Positions 8,591 through 18,026 of a stretch of DNA of 64,000 nucleotides are shown one piece after another. Position 1 is the stretch's first letter, and each line of letters opens with the position of its first letter. The notes under the pieces were generated by a model. That model was not told the origin of the DNA and searched no databases. It saw only the letters and a list, made by a program, of their open reading frames with translations. The translations under genes and the position numbers were made by a program. The stretch comes from Aurantiacibacter sediminis (GTDB lineage Bacteria > Pseudomonadota > Alphaproteobacteria > Sphingomonadales > Sphingomonadaceae). Where the stretch lies: contig NZ_JAEANY010000004.1 of assembly GCF_016019885.1 (NCBI RefSeq), forward strand, positions 207,054 to 271,053, written 5' to 3'.

Positions 8591-10333
8591 GTGAGTGAAG
8601 TGCAGCAAGTGGCCGGCGGCAAGCCAAATGGCTTCAGTGCGTGGCTGCAACGCGGATCGCTGGTGCGACAGGTGGGCAATGTCTTCAACCTGTTCGCTGT
8701 GCTCGCAGTTCTCCTGTCAGCCTTCACCCTGATTTCTATCTATCGCCTCGATCAGCGCGCAGATACGCTATCGGCGATAACGCGCGTCGCATTCGTTTCC
8801 GGCGAGCTCTCGCGGGAAATCACGCAAGCAAAAGACGATATGGGAGCTTATCGTGCGCGCGGCTACGAGGGCGAACTCATCAGTGAGGCTATCGAACACG
8901 GTGAGACTGCGATCGATCTGCATAGCGAATTGCATGATGCCGCTGAGGCTGTCGATCCAGAGATTGCTGCACGGGTAGAGGCCCTGCGTAGCGGTGTTGC
9001 CAATATCCCGGTCATCATGACAGAGGTGGCCAACACGCCGCAAGAAACTGTGGCGCAGGAGACCTATCTTGGTCCGCGCTACGACGCGATGGATCAAGTA
9101 CTCGCCGAGCTGAACCAAATTAATGACGATGCCGCCATTCGTGCCGAAGAATTTTCCGCTGAAGGGCACACCGTTATTGAGACCTTGATGTACGCTTTGG
9201 GATTTGCTGCCATCTTCGCTATCGCATTGGTCATATTCGGAAAGCGCCTTGTCGCTCGCCAGATTGTCAATCCTATCGTGGACATGAGCGACACCAGTCA
9301 GCAGATTGCCTCCGGAGACACTGAAGTCACCATCCCGGGCCAAAACCGCACCGATGAAATCGGCTCGCTGGCAAAGGCGCTGGGCGTTCTGCGCGCAGTG
9401 CAACAGGAAGCCGAGCTGACAGCGGCGCGCGAGCTGGAAGAACAGCGCAGCGATGAAGAACAGCGCGAGCAGGACCGTGAAGAGCGCATCGCCTTCGTCC
9501 AATCGCTGGCCGACAAGTTCGAAAAGACCATTGCCGATGTGGCGAGCGAAGTCGCCGCTGCCTCTGCGCAATTGCACAATGCGGCAGACGAGCTGGCAAA
9601 GAATGTCGAGAATTCGTCCGACCGCGTGGTGACTGCGGACACCAATCTGCAGGAGGTATCGTCCGGCATGACAGGCGCTGCCGCTGCGACGGACGAATTC
9701 GTGCTCTCCATCACCGAAGTCAGCAAGCAGGCCGCCACCAGCTCGGACCGCGCCCAGCGTGCCGCAAGCGCCGCGACCGACGCCGACTCCACGATTGGCG
9801 ATATGACCGATTCCGCCGGCAAGATCAGCCAGATCGTGGAAGTGATCGCCGGTATTGCCCAACGCACCAACCTGTTGGCTCTCAACGCCTCGATCGAAGC
9901 CGCGCGTGGTTCCGATGCGGGCCGGGGCTTCGCCGTTGTCGCTGCCGAAGTGAAGGAACTGGCTGCGCAGACCTCGCGCGCCACCGCCGAAGCCGAGGCG
10001 CTGATCCAGCTTGTGCAGGACTCGACTGGCAAGAGCGCGTCGGCCCTCACCACCATCGCGAACGAAGTGATGCAGCTACAATCGGCCTCCACCATGATTG
10101 CCTCTGCCGTGGATCAGCAGGCTGTTGCCGGACAGGATCTGGCTCGGAGTATCGATATGGCGGCGCGCAATACCGAAATCGTCAGCAGTTCCTTCCGCGA
10201 AGTGAGCGAGCTGGCGGTATCGACCGGCGGCACAGCTTCGCAATTGCGCGACAGTTCTGGCCATCTTATCAAGCAGTCGGAACGCCTGCGCCAGCAGGTT
10301 GCGGAATTCCTGCAGCATGTCCGCGCGGCCTGA
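8591..10333 (+). CDS. Methyl-accepting chemotaxis protein
   Basis: A 580-residue transducer. A first membrane helix (residues about 33-52) precedes a helical periplasmic sensor of four-helix-bundle type, and a second helix ([16 protein letters not shown]) follows. Then come a HAMP segment ([15 protein letters not shown]) and the conserved signalling hairpin ([20 protein letters not shown]) that contacts CheA/CheW. The start is GTG, with GGAG six bases upstream. It is monocistronic, with no che genes in the window. Its ligand is unknown; the periplasmic domain has no recognisable small-molecule pocket. Confidence 0.93.
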   Translation: MSEVQQVAGGKPNGFSAWLQRGSLVRQVGNVFNLFAVLAVLLSAFTLISIYRLDQRADTLSAITRVAFVSGELSREITQAKDDMGAYRARGYEGELISEAIEHGETAIDLHSELHDAAEAVDPEIAARVEALRSGVANIPVIMTEVANTPQETVAQETYLGPRYDAMDQVLAELNQINDDAAIRAEEFSAEGHTVIETLMYALGFAAIFAIALVIFGKRLVARQIVNPIVDMSDTSQQIASGDTEVTIPGQNRTDEIGSLAKALGVLRAVQQEAELTAARELEEQRSDEEQREQDREERIAFVQSLADKFEKTIADVASEVAAASAQLHNAADELAKNVENSSDRVVTADTNLQEVSSGMTGAAAATDEFVLSITEVSKQAATSSDRAQRAASAATDADSTIGDMTDSAGKISQIVEVIAGIAQRTNLLALNASIEAARGSDAGRGFAVVAAEVKELAAQTSRATAEAEALIQLVQDSTGKSASALTTIANEVMQLQSASTMIASAVDQQAVAGQDLARSIDMAARNTEIVSSSFREVSELAVSTGGTASQLRDSSGHLIKQSERLRQQVAEFLQHVRAA

Positions 10334-10438
10334 TTTGTGGCTTTTTGAAGGCTTTATCGACAGACCAGGGTTAACCCCCTTGCACATTGGCAAACCGCAA
10401 CCGAAATAGGCGGTCAATCAAAGTGACAAGGAATAGTG

Positions 10439-11134
10439 ATGCTCGACCTGTTCAATGACAATAAAGACCAATTCACCACCGATCCGCTGACCGGCGCGCT
10501 TGTGCCCGTTGTCGTGGAATCGACCAGCCGGGGCGAGCGTAGCTTCGATATTTTCAGCCGCCTGCTGCGCGAACGCATTGTCTTTGTCACTGGCCAGGTC
10601 GAGGACAATATGGCCTCGCTGATCGTGGCGCAGCTGCTATTCCTCGAGTCCGAGAACTCCAACGATATCTCCATGTACATCAACTCGCCCGGCGGCGTGG
10701 TGACGGCCGGCATGGCGATCCACGACACCATGGCTTACATCAAGCCGAAGGTTCGCACCGTGTGCATCGGTCAGGCGGCGTCAATGGGATCCTTCCTGCT
10801 CGCGGCAGGTGAGCCCGGCATGCGCGTGGCGCTCCCCAATGCCCGCATCATGATCCACCAGCCGTCGGGCGGTGCACGCGGCATGGCGTCGGACATCGAA
10901 ATTCAGGCGAAGGAAATCCTGCGCATCAAAGCGCGGATGAACGACCTTTATGTCCAGTACACTGGCCAGAGCCTTGAAGACATCGAAAAGGCAATGGACC
11001 GCGACACGTTCCTTGAAGCTGACGAAGCAAAGAAATTCGGCCTCGTCGACGCTGTTTTCGCTCACCGTCCGAAGGATGATGAAGCGGGCGATGTGCAGGG
11101 CACAGGCGGCGCGCCGACCAAGGATAGCGAGTAA
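10439..11134 (+). CDS. clpP: ATP-dependent Clp protease proteolytic subunit
   Basis: A 231-residue serine protease that forms the tetradecameric chamber fed by ClpX or ClpA. The catalytic triad is visible: Ser115 in GQAASMGS, His140 in IMIHQPSGG and Asp189 in MDRDTF. The ATG at 10439 is preferred over the GTG directly before it, with AAGGAA upstream. The C-terminal tail of about 20 residues is acidic and glycine-rich, and not conserved. clpX follows after 186 bases. Confidence 0.97.
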   Translation: MLDLFNDNKDQFTTDPLTGALVPVVVESTSRGERSFDIFSRLLRERIVFVTGQVEDNMASLIVAQLLFLESENSNDISMYINSPGGVVTAGMAIHDTMAYIKPKVRTVCIGQAASMGSFLLAAGEPGMRVALPNARIMIHQPSGGARGMASDIEIQAKEILRIKARMNDLYVQYTGQSLEDIEKAMDRDTFLEADEAKKFGLVDAVFAHRPKDDEAGDVQGTGGAPTKDSE

Positions 11135-11320
11135 TTCGCAGCCTCCCGGTAACCGGGGAAACCACATTGTAGCATTTTGGCAACCCTGCCTCTTCAGTCT
11201 GGAGCAAGGCGGGGATGTTAAGTGTTGCAATGATTGATATTGAATCTCGGTGCCCTAGGATGGGCAGTCGAGTCCCGCCACGCGTCGATTCCCGGCCGGG
11301 GCGGACAGGATTGAAGGATT

Positions 11321-12592
11321 ATGACCAAGTTGAGCGGATCCGATAGCAAGAGCACCCTTTACTGCAGCTTCTGCGGCAAGTCGCAGCATGAAGTGCGCAA
11401 GCTCATTGCCGGGCCCACCGTATTCATCTGCGATGAATGCGTGGAGCTGTGCAACGACATCATTCGTGAAGAAGCGAAAAGCGGCCTCGGCGGCAAGAAG
11501 GATGGCGAAATCGCCACTCCGCATGAAATCTGCGCCACGCTGAACGATTATGTGATCGGGCAGGACCGCGCGAAGCGCGTGCTCTCGGTCGCGGTTCACA
11601 ACCATTACAAACGCCTCGCCCATTCGGGCAAAGGCGGCGATGAAGTCGAACTTGCAAAGTCGAACATCCTGCTCGTCGGCCCGACCGGCAGCGGCAAGAC
11701 GCTGCTCGCCCAGACGCTGGCGCGGACGTTCGATGTGCCTTTCACCATGGCCGATGCCACCACGCTGACCGAAGCCGGTTATGTGGGTGAGGACGTCGAG
11801 AACATCATCCTGAAACTGCTCCAGTCCTCCGACTATAATGTCGAAAAGGCACAGCAAGGCATCGTCTATATCGACGAGATCGACAAGATCACGCGCAAGG
11901 CGGAAAACCCCTCCATCACCCGCGACGTGTCGGGCGAAGGCGTGCAGCAGGCGCTGCTTAAGTTGATGGAAGGCACCACCGCCAGCGTTCCGCCGCAGGG
12001 CGGTCGCAAGCATCCGCAGCAGGAATTCCTGCAGGTAGACACCACCAATATCCTGTTCGTGGTGGGCGGTGCATTCGCCGGCCTCGACAAGATCATTGGC
12101 GACCGGATGCAAAAACGCTCGATCGGTTTTGGCGCAAATGTTGCCGAGCCGGACAAGCGCAAGATCGGCGAGCTTCTAGAAAAGTGTGAGCCGGAAGACC
12201 TGCTGAAATTCGGCCTGATCCCCGAATTCGTCGGCCGCCTGCCGGTGATCGCGACGCTGCACGATCTGGATGAAGACGCGCTTGTCACCATTCTGCAAGA
12301 ACCGAAGAACGCGCTGGTGAAGCAATATGCCAAGCTCTTCGAACTCGAAGATGTAGAGCTGACTTTCACCGACGACGCACTGCGCGAAATCGCCAAGAAG
12401 GCGATTGCCCGCAAAACCGGTGCGCGCGGCCTGCGTTCGATCGTTGAAGCGATCCTGCTCGACACGATGTTCGACCTGCCCTCGATGGATGGCGTGACCG
12501 AAGTCGTGGTCGATGGCGATGTCGTACTCGGCAAGAAAGAGCCTGTGCGCGTTGTCGAAGGCAAGAACAGCAAGAAGGAAGAGGCCGCCTGA
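11321..12592 (+). CDS. clpX: ATP-dependent Clp protease ATP-binding subunit ClpX
   Basis: A 423-residue AAA+ unfoldase that delivers substrates to ClpP. The N-terminal zinc-binding domain has Cys15, Cys18, Cys37 and Cys40. Walker A is GPTGSGKT at about residues 120-127, Walker B is [10 protein letters not shown], and the pore loop GYVGED and sensor regions are in place. Length is standard for the family. Confidence 0.98.
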   Translation: MTKLSGSDSKSTLYCSFCGKSQHEVRKLIAGPTVFICDECVELCNDIIREEAKSGLGGKKDGEIATPHEICATLNDYVIGQDRAKRVLSVAVHNHYKRLAHSGKGGDEVELAKSNILLVGPTGSGKTLLAQTLARTFDVPFTMADATTLTEAGYVGEDVENIILKLLQSSDYNVEKAQQGIVYIDEIDKITRKAENPSITRDVSGEGVQQALLKLMEGTTASVPPQGGRKHPQQEFLQVDTTNILFVVGGAFAGLDKIIGDRMQKRSIGFGANVAEPDKRKIGELLEKCEPEDLLKFGLIPEFVGRLPVIATLHDLDEDALVTILQEPKNALVKQYAKLFELEDVELTFTDDALREIAKKAIARKTGARGLRSIVEAILLDTMFDLPSMDGVTEVVVDGDVVLGKKEPVRVVEGKNSKKEEAA

Positions 12593-12609
12593 AGGGCGAC
12601 TGACTCCAG

Positions 12610-12864
12610 ATGGTTGCCAGCGGCAAAGTCCGGCTAAAGCGCTTCAGCATCGGGATGTCTGCGGGCTGCGGCTCGGCCCTGATTGCTGCACTCACCTTGG
12701 GTCCGCTCGTCGCGATGGCGATCGGCTTGATTGCCTTTCTGGCGAGCGTTTTTGTGGCCGATGACGGCGCCGGTACGTTTTTCACACTCGCGCTTCTTGC
12801 GGTAATGGCGGTGGTACTCGTGCTCGCAGTGTTCGTCGGCGTCGTTGTGATCAACGCGCCGTAA
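12610..12864 (+). CDS. Small two-helix membrane protein, function unknown
   Basis: An 84-residue protein with a basic N-terminus ([11 protein letters not shown]) and two hydrophobic spans, about residues 18-48 and 60-82 ([23 protein letters not shown]), separated by a short acidic turn (ADDGAG). It lies 17 bases downstream of clpX in the same direction, so it may be cotranscribed. No family is recognised. The open frame and membrane pattern are convincing, but expression is not proven. Confidence 0.55.
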   Translation: MVASGKVRLKRFSIGMSAGCGSALIAALTLGPLVAMAIGLIAFLASVFVADDGAGTFFTLALLAVMAVVLVLAVFVGVVVINAP

Positions 12865-12896
12865 TCTTTCCCGACCGCGTCCCTTTACCGGAAACA

Positions 12897-12930
12897 CAAA
12901 ACCCCGCCCGGCTTCTGAGCCAGACGGGGT
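12897..12930 (-). terminator. Terminator of the fasciclin gene
   Basis: On the minus strand the stem ACCCCG...CGGGGT, with an inner GGCT/AGCC pair, is followed by TTTTGTGTTT. It lies just past the stop of the fasciclin gene, and the plus strand lacks a T-run. Confidence 0.7.
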
Positions 12931-12980
12931 CAGCGCGGCGCCGCGCAGAGGGGGGAACGCGGCACTCAAATCTGGGGTGA

Positions 12981-13526
12981 TCAGCCCGGCAGCAGCACGC
13001 GATCGAGCACGTGGATCACGCCGTTCGACGTGCCGATATCGGCATTGGTGACCAGCACCTGGCGATCGGCATTGTCGGTCAGCACGATGTTGCCATTGTT
13101 GAGGCGCGCGACCAGCGTATCGCCCGAAAGCGTCTCGATGCGGGCATGGCCATCGCCATCGCGGATCAGGTGGATAAGGTCGTCAGATGTCACGCGGCCG
13201 GCGACCACATGGTAAGTCAGCACATTGGTGAGCGCGCCCCTGTTGGCCGGCTGCAGCAGCGTGTCGACAGTGCCCGCGGGCAGCGCGTTGAATGCAGTGT
13301 CGGTCGGCGCGAACACGGTGAACGGGCCATCGCCCGACAGTGTGCCGGCAAGGTCAGCAGCCTGAACGGCGGCTACCAGCGTTTCGAAATCGTCATTGGC
13401 AGCAGCGGCCTGAACGATATTCGGCTGGCTGTCATGATTGTGATTGTGTGCGGTAACCGGTGCAGCCAGCGCGAGGGTGGAAGCAGCGGCCAGTGCGGCG
13501 GCAAAACGTGCGGTATTCTTGAACAT
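12981..13526 (-). CDS. Secreted fasciclin (FAS1) domain protein
   Basis: A 181-residue exported protein. The signal peptide MFKNTARFAAALAAASTLALAAPVTA ends near residue 26, followed by a short histidine-rich stretch (HNHNHD) and one FAS1 domain with its two conserved blocks, FTVFAPTDTAFNALP and VLTYHVVAG, ending in GVIHVLDRVLLP. FAS1 domains mediate adhesion or protein contacts at the cell surface. The ATG at 13526 is preceded by AAGGAG. It lies immediately downstream of an ECF sigma factor and RskA-type anti-sigma factor, on the same strand. In Mycobacterium the SigK/RskA pair controls FAS1-domain proteins, so control by this pair is a reasonable inference. Confidence 0.92.
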   Translation of the reverse strand: MFKNTARFAAALAAASTLALAAPVTAHNHNHDSQPNIVQAAAANDDFETLVAAVQAADLAGTLSGDGPFTVFAPTDTAFNALPAGTVDTLLQPANRGALTNVLTYHVVAGRVTSDDLIHLIRDGDGHARIETLSGDTLVARLNNGNIVLTDNADRQVLVTNADIGTSNGVIHVLDRVLLPG

Positions 13527-13618
13527 AAGTATTCTCCTTGTGTGCAAGTCCCGTCCATTCTTGCTGCACAAGCTACGAAGGCCCGCTGAAGAAAGTCGCA
13601 AATTATTTTGAGAAACGG

Positions 13619-14359
13619 TCAGATGGCCTGGAATTGGCCCTGCGCGACCACCGGCCCTGCATCCGCATCGGCAGGCTTTCCGCCAAGCGGCTCACGCGTG
13701 AGGACAAGCTGCGATCCGTCGACGAATTCATCGGCGAGGCCATCCGGCACGGCGAAGCGCGCTTCTTCTCCCGGGACGATAACGCCGAGCGAGTGCAGGT
13801 CTCCCTGCCGATCGACCAGCCACAGCTCGTGATCGTGTACGCCGTCCGCGGTCAGCCCTGCCGACGAGACACTCAATTCATCGCGGCCCGGCACATAGGT
13901 GAGCGCGAGACGAAGCGGCGTGTCACCGATCGGAATATTCGCGGCAAGCAGCGGCTGATCTTCCGTGACAGGTGCAATGGGCGTGCTCTTTTCGGCACCA
14001 GGTCCGACCATGACGACTACCGCAAGAGCGGCAGCAGCAGCCGTCGCCAGCCCCGTCATCATCCGCCAGCGATCGCGCGCCTTGGCGAGCGAGACGATCT
14101 GCGCCGACTGGTCTTCGACATCGCCAGAGGTTGCCGAGAAAATGCGCGACCATACCTCTTCGTGCGGATTTGCCGGGGGGAAGCTATCGAGCAAAGGTGC
14201 GCAGCGATCTTCCCACCGCGCCACCTCTTCCGCGAACTCAGGATCGCGCGCCAGCATGGCCCGCGCACGCAGCAGCTCTTCGCCCTCGAGCAAGCCGAGG
14301 ACAAATTCGGTCGCAAGCAACTCACGCGGAGTCATGTCAGGGGCGGCTTCGGTCGTCAC
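13619..14359 (-). CDS. Anti-sigma factor, RskA family
   Basis: About 246 residues. The N-terminal part (LLATEFVLGLLEGEELLRAR, WEDRCAPLLDSFPP) matches the cytoplasmic sigma-binding segment of RskA-like anti-sigma factors. One membrane span (MMTGLATAAAAALAVVVMVG) and a periplasmic C-terminal domain (HDHELWLVDRQGDLHSLG) follow. The likely start is a GTG overlapping the sigma-factor stop codon by four bases (GTGA), giving translational coupling; an ATG eight codons later at 14335 lacks a ribosome site. It should hold the cognate sigma factor at the membrane until regulated proteolysis. Confidence 0.87.
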   Translation of the reverse strand: MTTEAAPDMTPRELLATEFVLGLLEGEELLRARAMLARDPEFAEEVARWEDRCAPLLDSFPPANPHEEVWSRIFSATSGDVEDQSAQIVSLAKARDRWRMMTGLATAAAAALAVVVMVGPGAEKSTPIAPVTEDQPLLAANIPIGDTPLRLALTYVPGRDELSVSSAGLTADGVHDHELWLVDRQGDLHSLGVIVPGEEARFAVPDGLADEFVDGSQLVLTREPLGGKPADADAGPVVAQGQFQAI

Positions 14360-14928
14360 GGTTTCTCTATACACTTTTTCAGTTTGGCGAGCCCGCGATG
14401 GACCCGCGATTTGATCGTACTCAATGGCACATCGTCTTTTTCGGCAAGCTGGACGTAGGTCGCCCCGCCCAGGAAGGCACGGCGAATGGCGCTCTGTTGC
14501 CTTTTCTCGAGCTTGCTCAGGCAATGGTGGATGCGCGCATCGCGTTCGTCGAGCACCAGCTTTTCGTCTGCCGCAATGTCCTTGTCGGGCACATCGAAGG
14601 CTGCTTCTTCAGATACCGCACCGCTGCGCACTTTGCCGCCAGCCCGCAGCCGATCGACCGCGCGATTGCGCGCCATCGTGGCGAGCCAGCTGATCGGGCT
14701 CGCGCGCGAGGTGTCGAAGCGATCGGCGCGCTTCCATAAATCGATATAGACATCCTGCAGGGCATCTTCGGCTTCTTTTTCATCGCCCAAGATACGCAGG
14801 CAAATTCCGAAAAGTTTCGCCGAAGTGGCTTCGTATATGCGTCGCAGCGCATCGTGCTCACCGCCTGCCAGTGCGGCGATATCTGCGCTGAGCGCATCGC
14901 GAGCTTGTTTGGCAGGGGACTTATCCAT
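14356..14928 (-). CDS. ECF RNA polymerase sigma factor (SigK-like)
   Basis: A 190-residue extracytoplasmic-function sigma factor. Region 2 is LRRIYEATSAKLFGICLRIL through WLATMARNRAVDRLR and region 4 is RRAFLGGATYVQLAE through STIKSRVHRGLAKLKK, a helix-turn-helix. The gene is translationally coupled to the RskA-like anti-sigma gene. The likely regulon includes the fasciclin gene downstream and perhaps the pair itself. No strong promoter could be assigned by eye. Confidence 0.92.
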   Translation of the reverse strand: MDKSPAKQARDALSADIAALAGGEHDALRRIYEATSAKLFGICLRILGDEKEAEDALQDVYIDLWKRADRFDTSRASPISWLATMARNRAVDRLRAGGKVRSGAVSEEAAFDVPDKDIAADEKLVLDERDARIHHCLSKLEKRQQSAIRRAFLGGATYVQLAEKDDVPLSTIKSRVHRGLAKLKKCIEKP

Positions 14929-14969
14929 CGGTTGGCTATTCGCAAGCCCGACGGCACTATGTCAATCGC

Positions 14970-15287
14970 CTAGCGGTCATCGTCCGGTGAAGGCATCAGT
15001 GCGGGTGGCGGAGCCAATTCGATACCCGGCGGCGGCTCTGGCGGAGCGATGAGTTCGCGCAGGCTTTCGCAAACATTGTTGCCGCGCAGGAACCCGCCGT
15101 CGCGATTGCGTCCGGCATTTCCAGCGACGAGACAGCCATCGCCCTGCGCTTCATGCAGGATCCGCTCATTGAGCGAGGGAGGAACATTGGGCTCAGCCAG
15201 CAGATCGCCATTCCCATCGACCCGATGGTCTGGCGAAGCGCAAGCGGCGAGCGATGAGGCCACTATTCCAACGATATAAATTTTCAC
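14970..15287 (-). CDS. Small putative lipoprotein
   Basis: A 105-residue protein with a lipoprotein-type signal (MKIYIVGIVASSLAAC, lipobox LAAC at residues 13-16). The mature part is hydrophilic and ends in a proline-rich tail (PPEPPPGIELAPPPALMP). Two further cysteines lie in GDGCLVAG and NNVCESL. It starts at a GTG whose GTGA overlaps the stop of the CDF transporter gene, so it is probably translated from the same message. No family is recognised; a structure built on the I78-type inhibitor pattern is possible but not shown. Confidence 0.65.
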   Translation of the reverse strand: MKIYIVGIVASSLAACASPDHRVDGNGDLLAEPNVPPSLNERILHEAQGDGCLVAGNAGRNRDGGFLRGNNVCESLRELIAPPEPPPGIELAPPPALMPSPDDDR

Positions 15288-16243
15288 GCGCAGTCCCCTT
15301 CTTTGCCCAGAGAGGCGCAGTCTCTATCAATCTCAACCTGAACGGTAGCATGACCGATGCGATGATGATGCGCGAGTTCTTCGGCAATGTCGCGGAGGAA
15401 GGCATCGCCCGGATGGCCGCCGGGCATGACGAGATGCGCAGTCATCGCGGTTTCGGTCGTGCTCATCGGCCAGATGTGTAAATCGTGCACTTCGGTCACA
15501 CCATCCAGCCCTTCCAGATAGGTGCGCACACCATCGCAATCGATACTGTCCGGCACGGCGAGCAGGCCCATGCGAATACTGTCTTTCAGCAGGCCCCAGG
15601 TGCCCCAGGCGATCACCGCGACAATCAAAAGGCTGACCAGCGGATCAATCACGACATAGCCCGTCAGCAGGATAGCCGCGCCAGCGATCACCACGCCGAC
15701 GCTCACCAGTGCGTCTGCCGCCATGTGCAGGAAAGCGCCGCGAATATTGAGATCGTGCTTACGCCCGCGCATGAACATCAGCGCGGTAGCAGTATTGATG
15801 ACTATGCCGATGCCTGCGACCCAAATCATCGTCCAGCCTTGCGGCTCAACCGGATCGATCAGGCGATGCACCGTTTCGAACAGGATCGCCCCGATCGCTA
15901 TCAGCAGCAATATTCCGTTGGCAAAAGCGGCCAGGATGGTTGAGCTTTTGAGCCCGTAGGTGAATTTCGTCGTTGCGGGTTTCTTGGCAGCCACGCTTGC
16001 ACCCCAGGCGATCATCAGGCCGAGAACATCCGAAAGATTGTGCCCCGCATCCGCTACCAAAGCCATCGAACCGGAGAGAAAGCCGTAGGTCGCCTCGACA
16101 ATGACAAAGAACGTGTTGAGCACGATGCCGATGGCGAAAGCCCGCCCGAAATCGGCAGGCGCATGGCTGTGCCCATGGCCCAAGCCATGAGAATGACCAT
16201 GCCCATGATCGTGACCATGCGTATGTGAGTGTGCTGCGCCCAT
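15284..16243 (-). CDS. Cation diffusion facilitator (zinc/cadmium efflux) transporter
   Basis: About 319 residues. The N-terminus is histidine-rich (HSHTHGHDHGHGHSHGLGHG), a metal-sensing or chelating feature of ZitB/CzcD-like proteins. Six membrane helices follow, with metal-site motifs SGSMALVADAGHNLSDV (HxxxD) and HMAADALVSVGV, and a cytoplasmic C-terminal domain (VTEVHDLHIWPMS). It exports Zn2+ and related ions in exchange for protons. The start at 16243, with AGGGCGG upstream, is preferred over one seven codons earlier that overlaps mtgA. Confidence 0.94.
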   Translation of the reverse strand: MGAAHSHTHGHDHGHGHSHGLGHGHSHAPADFGRAFAIGIVLNTFFVIVEATYGFLSGSMALVADAGHNLSDVLGLMIAWGASVAAKKPATTKFTYGLKSSTILAAFANGILLLIAIGAILFETVHRLIDPVEPQGWTMIWVAGIGIVINTATALMFMRGRKHDLNIRGAFLHMAADALVSVGVVIAGAAILLTGYVVIDPLVSLLIVAVIAWGTWGLLKDSIRMGLLAVPDSIDCDGVRTYLEGLDGVTEVHDLHIWPMSTTETAMTAHLVMPGGHPGDAFLRDIAEELAHHHRIGHATVQVEIDRDCASLGKEGDCA

Positions 16244-16248
16244 CCGCC

Positions 16249-16920
16249 CTATTCGTAGACGCAAGCATCGAGCGCGTCACGCCTTACAACGCCGATGCGC
16301 GCCTCAATCGTATTTCCATAGCGCGCAGTAAAGCCGCCCGGGTTCACCGCCTCGCGCGTTTTGGGTGATGGCAGGACAGCCGCGATCCGGCTTGCCTCAT
16401 CGGCAGAAAGCCGCGCGGCGGAATGGCCGAAATAGCGCTGCGATCCGGCTTCGACGCCGTAAGTGCCGAGCCCCGTTTCCGCGACATTGAGATACACTTC
16501 CATGATCCGCCGCTTGGTCCACAAATTCTCGATCAGGAAAGTGAAATAGGCCTCGAACCCTTTGCGAAACCAGCCGCCTCCCTGCCACAGGAAGACGTTC
16601 TTGGCGGTCTGCTGGCTGATGGTGGAAGCACCACGCTGACGCTCGCCGCGCGCGCGCTCTTCCAACGCCTGCTCGATTGCCTCGACATCGAAACCGTCGT
16701 GCTCGCAAAACTTGCTGTCCTCTGCCGCGATGACGGCGGCGACCATGTTCCGGTCGATGCGGCTGAGCGGCTCCCAATCGCGGGTGACCGAGCGTTCGTC
16801 CATCAGCATGGTCGCGGTGTAAGTGACCGGCACGAAGCGCAGCACCAGCGTCAGCACAACGCTGAACAGCACGAAGATAAGAACCGTCTTGGCGATGATG
16901 GCGAGGATGCGTAGGGCCAT
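16249..16920 (-). CDS. mtgA: Monofunctional peptidoglycan glycosyltransferase
   Basis: A 223-residue inner-membrane enzyme of family GT51. One N-terminal membrane anchor (residues about 5-28) precedes the catalytic motifs: AAEDSKFCEHDGFD with the catalytic Glu, RGASTISQQTAKN, and RRIMEVYLNVAE. It polymerises lipid II into glycan strands. Its stop codon lies five bases before the CDF transporter start, so mtgA, the CDF gene and the lipoprotein gene form one transcription unit. Confidence 0.95.
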   Translation of the reverse strand: MALRILAIIAKTVLIFVLFSVVLTLVLRFVPVTYTATMLMDERSVTRDWEPLSRIDRNMVAAVIAAEDSKFCEHDGFDVEAIEQALEERARGERQRGASTISQQTAKNVFLWQGGGWFRKGFEAYFTFLIENLWTKRRIMEVYLNVAETGLGTYGVEAGSQRYFGHSAARLSADEASRIAAVLPSPKTREAVNPGGFTARYGNTIEARIGVVRRDALDACVYE

Positions 16921-16949
16921 GGAGTCTCTTTAAGTGCGCGCGCTGAAAA

Positions 16950-16980
16950 GAAAAAGGCCGGACGTTTCCGCCCGGCCTTC
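16950..16980 (-). terminator. Terminator of rpoH
   Basis: On the minus strand the stem AAGGCCGG/CCGGCCTT is followed by TTTTTCTTTT, directly after the rpoH stop codon and before mtgA. Confidence 0.85.
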
Positions 16981-17002
16981 TATTGTTCGATAATCAGCGC
17001 GA

Positions 17003-17905
17003 TCACGCAGCCTGAGGCATCAGCCTTTCGCCAGCGATCCGCTGCATCGCCTTTTGCAGCTTTTCAAAAGCGCGCACTTCGATCTGACGGATACGCTCGC
17101 GCGACACGTCGTAAACCTGCGACAGCTCTTCGAGCGTTTGCGGGTTTTCTGTGAGGCGACGTTCGGTCAGGATGTGCTTTTCGCGATCGTTCAGCGCATC
17201 CATCGCTTCGATCAGCATTTCGCGGCGCACCTCTGCCTCTTCATTGTCGGCCACGACCGTGTCCTGAAGTGGGCGATCGTCGGTGAGCCAGTCCATCCAT
17301 TCGCCGGCACCTTCTTCCCCATTACGCATGGGCGTATTGAGCGATCCGTCACCGCCCATCATCATGCGACGATTCATATTGATCACTTCCTGCTCGGGCA
17401 CGCCGAGATCGGTTGCGATCTTCGCCACATCATCAGGATGCAGATCGGAGTCTTCGTAAGCCTCCAACTGCTTTTTCATCCGGCGCAGGTTGAAGAACAG
17501 CTTCTTCTGCGCGGCCGTCGTCCCCATTTTCACGAGGCTCCAAGAGCGCAGGATGAATTCCTGAATGCTCGCCTTGATCCACCACATGGCATAGGTCGCG
17601 AGGCGGAAACCGCGTTCCGGCTCAAACTTCTTCACGCCCTGCATCAGGCCGACATTGCCTTCCGAAATCAGGTCGGAAACGGGCAGGCCATAGCCGCGAT
17701 AGCCCATGGCGATCTTCGCCACGAGGCGCAGGTGGCTCGTCACCAGCTGCGCAGCCGCGTCGGGATCTTCATGTTCCTTGTAACGCACGGCGAGCATGTA
17801 TTCCTGCTCGGGCGTCAGTACCGGGAATTTCTTGATTTCTGCCAGATAGCGGTTGAGGCTTCCCTCACCACTGAGCGCTGGCACGCTCGGTCGATTATTA
17901 CTCAC
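17003..17905 (-). CDS. rpoH: RNA polymerase heat-shock sigma factor RpoH (sigma-32)
   Basis: A 300-residue sigma-70 family protein. Region 2 is LVTSHLRLVAKIAMGYRGYG and GFRLATYAMWWIKASIQEF. The RpoH box is QKKLFFNLRRMKK, the feature that separates RpoH from RpoD and RpoS. Region 4 is LEELSQVYDVSRERIRQIE. It directs transcription of heat-shock genes, likely including clpP, clpX and tig in this window. It is separately terminated. Alphaproteobacteria often carry two rpoH genes, and only this one is visible here. Confidence 0.96.
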   Translation of the reverse strand: MSNNRPSVPALSGEGSLNRYLAEIKKFPVLTPEQEYMLAVRYKEHEDPDAAAQLVTSHLRLVAKIAMGYRGYGLPVSDLISEGNVGLMQGVKKFEPERGFRLATYAMWWIKASIQEFILRSWSLVKMGTTAAQKKLFFNLRRMKKQLEAYEDSDLHPDDVAKIATDLGVPEQEVINMNRRMMMGGDGSLNTPMRNGEEGAGEWMDWLTDDRPLQDTVVADNEEAEVRREMLIEAMDALNDREKHILTERRLTENPQTLEELSQVYDVSRERIRQIEVRAFEKLQKAMQRIAGERLMPQAA

Positions 17906-18026
17906 TTCGTCCCAAACCTTTCTTGCGTCGACCGCTGCTTACGAGCCCCTGATGGGCACCCGACCTTGCGGCCACATTGAGTGCGTTTATCGTTATATCA
18001 CGCACGGAACCAATATAGGGTGCAAT

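Noticed and set aside
11255-12112. Long minus-strand open frame overlapping clpX
   Set aside because: It is a shadow of the strongly conserved clpX reading frame.
14936-14965. TTGACA upstream of the ECF sigma gene as a housekeeping promoter
   Set aside because: No acceptable -10 element at 16-18 bases downstream.
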